A stretch of DNA of 7,986 bases. Source: Halobacteriales archaeon SW_9_67_25 (GTDB lineage Archaea; Halobacteriota; Halobacteria; Halobacteriales; Haloarculaceae). The stretch's first letter is position 1. Every line of letters begins with the position of its first letter. This document shows positions 5,864-7,986 of the stretch, piece after piece. The notes under the pieces were generated by a model, which was given only the letters and a program-made list of their open reading frames with translations, was not told where the DNA came from and ran no database searches. The DNA lies in NCBI GenBank assembly GCA_003022745.1, contig PXSU01000160.1:1-7986 (forward strand), in the 5' to 3' direction. Both the position numbers and the translations under genes were made by a program.

Positions 5864-6628
5864 TCACCGGCCGTCGAGCTGGCGTTCGATAGTGTCGACG
5901 GCCTCGAAGAGCGGGTCGACGAGTTCGCCTTCGAGTCGAGTGGTATCGACGCGGTCCACGGGGCCGCCGACGCTGAGGCCGCCGACGATACCCTCGTTGT
6001 CGTGGACCGGAGCGCCAACGGAGACCAGTCCGGGTGAGACCTCTTCCTCGACGAGTCCGTATCCCCGTTCGGCGGTGTCTGCCAGCACCTCGAACAGGTG
6101 GTCGCGGTCGGTAATCGTTTTCTCGGTTTCACGTGGCAGCGCCCACTCATCGAGGACACGTTCGACTCGGTCGCGGTCCATCCCGGCGAGTATCGCACGG
6201 CCGGCGGCGGTGTTGTGGAGGTAGTACTCGGTCCGGTACTCGGTCGGGTTCTCCGCGGCCGACTCGCCTGACGCCCCGTGTACCAGCAGGAGCCGTCCGT
6301 GTTCTAACAGCGTGAAATTCGCCTCCTTCCCGGTCTTCTCGGCCAGTTTCCCGACCACTGGCGGAGCGACCGACGTGGCTGGATACCGGCGCTCGACTTC
6401 CTGGCCCAGCAGCGCCATCCTGTATCCCACGTGGTAGGTACCGCCGTCCCGTACGAGGTACCGGGCGTCTTCGAGGGTGCGCAAGTGGCTGTACAGCGAG
6501 CTCTTTGGCCTGTCCAGCATGTCGTCGAGGTCGGCCAGTGCGAGACCGTTGTACTCCAAAACGAGTTCGAACACCCGCAATGACGTCCGCGTCGTTTTCA
6601 GCGTCCGTCCCGTGCATTCCCCCACCAT
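5864..6628 (-). CDS. IclR-family transcriptional regulator
   Basis: DNA-binding regulator of 254 residues, probably acting as a dimer or tetramer. An N-terminal winged helix-turn-helix spans about residues 10-75, with recognition region LADLDDMLDRPKSSLYSHLRT (31-51) and wing YLVRDGGTYHVGYR. The effector domain runs from about 80 to 250. It contains the family's HNTAAGRAILAGM (138-150) and GYGLVEEEVSPGLVSVGAPVHDN (189-211), followed by GIVGGLSVGGP. The inducer is unknown. I chose the ATG at 6628 because it begins just before the helix-turn-helix and lies about 35 nt after a TATA box; 21 further upstream codons run through that promoter. The gene is divergent from the PAS-GAF gene across 142 bp. 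A palindrome covering its own TATA box (site B) suggests self-repression. Copies of that palindrome lie beyond the 3' ends of this gene and of its neighbour. Confidence 0.92.
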   Translation of the reverse strand: MVGECTGRTLKTTRTSLRVFELVLEYNGLALADLDDMLDRPKSSLYSHLRTLEDARYLVRDGGTYHVGYRMALLGQEVERRYPATSVAPPVVGKLAEKTGKEANFTLLEHGRLLLVHGASGESAAENPTEYRTEYYLHNTAAGRAILAGMDRDRVERVLDEWALPRETEKTITDRDHLFEVLADTAERGYGLVEEEVSPGLVSVGAPVHDNEGIVGGLSVGGPVDRVDTTRLEGELVDPLFEAVDTIERQLDGR

Positions 6629-6657
6629 TGTCCGAAGTGACGCACCACACCAATATG

Positions 6658-6676
6658 TATTTTTATAATGTGAATA
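6658..6676 (-). promoter_or_regulatory. IclR-gene promoter with palindromic site B
   Basis: On the minus strand, TATTCACAT is followed by TATAAAAATA, so a TATA box (about 6667-6658) lies roughly 35 nt upstream of the ATG at 6628. On the plus strand the same 19 bp read TATTTTTATAATGTGAATA, identical to site C at 16 of 19 positions; the three changes fall in the arm that doubles as TATA box. The overlap of a palindrome with the core promoter is the classic layout of an autoregulated repressor. The site is about 95 bp upstream of the divergent PAS-GAF start and could control that gene too. Confidence 0.6.
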
Positions 6677-6770
6677 AGAACAAATAAACACCGTCTCCGG
6701 GAAAGAACGGCATCGATGACCACCCCAGCGGGTGCGAACATTTTACCTGCCCGCGGCCACTCGGAAGGAT

Positions 6771-7676
6771 ATGACCGAACGTCCGGGCCGCCAGGGAGAG
6801 TGGTCGACAGAGTGGCCCTTCGATGGGGTAGCGCCACGACAGTTACTCGCAAGCGTCGGACGACTCGCCGGCGTCGGCGTCTGGGTCTACGACCCGTCGA
6901 CGGGGACGGTCCAGTGGAGCCACCGGGCGAAACAGCTCCACGGATTCGCCCGGGACGACCGGATGAGTCTCGGGGACGCCGTCGACCAGTACGGAGCGGA
7001 GGACGGGGAGCGGGTGCTGGAGCTGCTCGACCGCGCCGCGGAGGAAGATGAACCGTTCGACGCCGTCGTCTCCCTCGTCGGGAACGGAACCACCGACCGG
7101 GCAGTCCGCGTGCGGTGTGAGCCACAGGCCGAAGGCGACGCTGTGCAGCTGTTGCACGGGACGGTTCGGGACGTGACCGAGGAACAGCGACGCGAACAGC
7201 GTATCCGGATACTCCGGACCACCAGTCAGCAGTTGAAAGAGGCCCAAACGAGGGAAGACGTCGCTGCGGTTCTGGCAGACGCGGCCAAGAACATCCTGGG
7301 ACTCGTCAACACGGCCGTCCGACTCGTCGACGAGCGGAGTCGGCTCCTTGAGGCGGTGGTCGTGACCGAGGAGTGCGTCGAACGGGCCGGCGAGCGTCCC
7401 GACTATCCGGTCGACGGTGACAGCGCCGCGGCGCGGGTGTTCCGGAGCGGCGAGCCCGAGCGGTTCGCCGACATGCGGCAAGTCGACGACTGGGAGCGCG
7501 GGGAACTGATCAGTGGACTCTGCGTCCCCATCGGCAACCACGGCGTGTTGAGCGCCGGCGACGTCGTCACCGACGCCTTCGGCGAAGCCGACCTCGCGGC
7601 TGCCGCCCTGCTCGGCGACGTCGGTGCGGAGGCGCTTACCCGTATCGGCTGGGCGAGACGCTCCCGTGCGATCTGA
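6771..7676 (+). CDS. PAS-GAF sensor protein without output domain
   Basis: A 301-residue soluble signalling protein. A PAS domain spans about residues 25-138: GVGVWVYDPSTGTVQWSHRAKQLHGF, then the closing RVRCEPQAEGD and LHGTVRDVTEEQ. A short coiled linker (about 137-160) leads to a GAF domain, about 155-293, with TREDVAAVLADAAKNILGL and later ISGLCVPIGNHGVL and DLAAAALLGDVGAEAL. Halobacterial proteins of this type usually continue into a histidine-kinase module or a bacterio-opsin-activator (HTH_10) DNA-binding domain; this one stops a few residues after the GAF domain. The following 115 bp hold no lost HTH. It may act through a partner or be a truncated Bat-like regulator. I chose ATG 6771, preceded by the purine-rich GGAAGGAT; 13 upstream codons from a GTG at 6732 are possible. 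It is divergent from the IclR gene and flanked by palindromes B and C. Confidence 0.85.
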   Translation: MTERPGRQGEWSTEWPFDGVAPRQLLASVGRLAGVGVWVYDPSTGTVQWSHRAKQLHGFARDDRMSLGDAVDQYGAEDGERVLELLDRAAEEDEPFDAVVSLVGNGTTDRAVRVRCEPQAEGDAVQLLHGTVRDVTEEQRREQRIRILRTTSQQLKEAQTREDVAAVLADAAKNILGLVNTAVRLVDERSRLLEAVVVTEECVERAGERPDYPVDGDSAAARVFRSGEPERFADMRQVDDWERGELISGLCVPIGNHGVLSAGDVVTDAFGEADLAAAALLGDVGAEALTRIGWARRSRAI

Positions 7677-7702
7677 GCCCGGGTGGTGTCACGCGGCACT
7701 GT

Positions 7703-7723
7703 ACTGTGGAGGTCCGACACAGT
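7703..7723 (+). terminator. Small hairpin after the PAS-GAF gene
   Basis: ACTGTG (7703-7708) and CACAGT (7718-7723) pair over 6 bp around a 9-nt loop, 26 nt after the PAS-GAF stop and directly followed by TCTATTC. It may help transcript termination; the short stem makes this weak. Confidence 0.25.
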
Positions 7724-7725
7724 TC

Positions 7726-7744
7726 TATTCGCATAATGTGAATA
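7726..7744. promoter_or_regulatory. Palindromic site C, best copy of the repeated operator-like motif
   Basis: TATTCGCAT-A-ATGTGAATA has 9-bp arms that pair with one mismatch. It shares the 11-bp half TAATGTGAATA exactly with site B in the IclR promoter, and TTCGCATAATG with site A. It lies between two convergent genes, 49 bp after the PAS-GAF stop and 47 bp before the stop of the coiled-coil gene, where no promoter is expected. Binding by the IclR protein is an inference. Confidence 0.5.
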
Positions 7745-7791
7745 TCTGCCGGCGGGGTGGGCAACGGCGGGACTGGGGGACGGGCGGAGTG

Positions 7792-7986
7792 TCAGAGGAG
7801 CCCCATCGCGAGCACGGCGACGAACGTCAGGACAAGCACTGCGAAGAACGTCAGGAGCCGTCTCCTCATGCCCGAGGAACCGGACCCGGGGACGTCGCCA
7901 GAGCCATTCCCGCGGTGGATCTCCTCGAGGATGGTATCCTGCGTGTCCCGTAGCTCCTCGATTTCCTCGCGCAGGCTGTCGATTTC
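7792..7986 (-). CDS. Coiled-coil tail-anchored membrane protein, 5' part outside window
   Basis: Only the last 64 codons are inside the window; the frame is open through the right edge. The visible part begins with a heptad-like acidic helix (EIDSLREEIEELRDTQDTIL), followed by a Gly/Ser-rich linker and a basic patch (MRRR). It ends in a single hydrophobic segment (LLTFFAVLVLTFVAVLAMGLL) at the C-terminus. This is the layout of a tail-anchored protein with a cytoplasmic coiled coil. No family can be named from this fragment. It could also be read as a very short protein from the internal ATG at the MRRR position (codons 40-64 of the fragment), but the upstream acidic helix in the same frame argues that the gene is longer. 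It converges on the PAS-GAF gene, with site C in between. Confidence 0.7.
   Translation of the reverse strand, partial: EIDSLREEIEELRDTQDTILEEIHRGNGSGDVPGSGSSGMRRRLLTFFAVLVLTFVAVLAMGLL

Noticed and set aside
5684..6037. A plus-strand frame starting with ATG after the AT-rich island (MFICSRQYS...)
   Set aside because: More than half of it is antisense to the well-supported IclR gene, and the first part has no recognisable domain. The likeness of its first bases to sequence upstream of the IclR promoter (12 of 15) is too short to interpret.

Overview
The window looks like a chromosomal segment of a halophilic archaeon (class Halobacteria). The genes are GC-rich with strong G/C bias at third codon positions. 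The proteins are acidic (many Asp/Glu, few Lys). Several starts sit about 25-35 nt behind TATA-like boxes, as expected for leaderless or short-leader archaeal transcripts. A FEN1-type flap endonuclease, an AglF-like nucleotidyltransferase, a Tat-type lipoprotein and a PAS/GAF sensor fit this lineage. No rRNA, tRNA, CRISPR array or intact insertion sequence is visible.

Left part (1-2226): a four-helix DUF3054-type membrane protein (minus, 42-467) is divergent from a GNAT acetyltransferase (plus, 591-1313). The GNAT frame runs about 110 residues past its domain and overlaps the 3' end of an AglF-like glucose-1-phosphate uridylyltransferase gene (minus, 1178-1978) on the opposite strand. Two strong hairpins lie inside the GNAT extension. 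At 2011-2226 there is coding-like periodicity but no product I recognise.

Middle part (2275-5415): a Tat/lipobox lipoprotein with a Pro-Thr linker and a DUF4352-like domain (2275-2973) is followed by a two-CBS-domain protein with a clear TATA box (3035-3451). Convergent to that is a membrane protein with a C-terminal zinc ribbon (minus, 3480-4322), whose start is divergent from the flap endonuclease gene fen (4435-5415).

Right part (5416-7986): the convergent gap between fen and an IclR-type regulator holds a very AT-rich stretch, 5506-5690 (about 22% G+C by hand count). The IclR gene (minus, 5864-6628) is divergent from a PAS-GAF protein without an output domain (6771-7676). A near-identical palindrome, TATTCGCATAATGTGAATA and relatives, occurs three times: beyond the 3' end of the IclR gene (5789-5807), over the IclR promoter (6658-6676), and beyond the 3' end of the PAS-GAF gene (7726-7744). 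Each of the two genes is therefore bracketed by copies. This is the most interesting structure seen and may be a small self-contained regulatory module. The window ends in the 3' part of a coiled-coil, tail-anchored membrane protein gene (minus).

Apart from the IclR/PAS-GAF pair, the genes look like unrelated, individually transcribed housekeeping or accessory genes rather than one operon.
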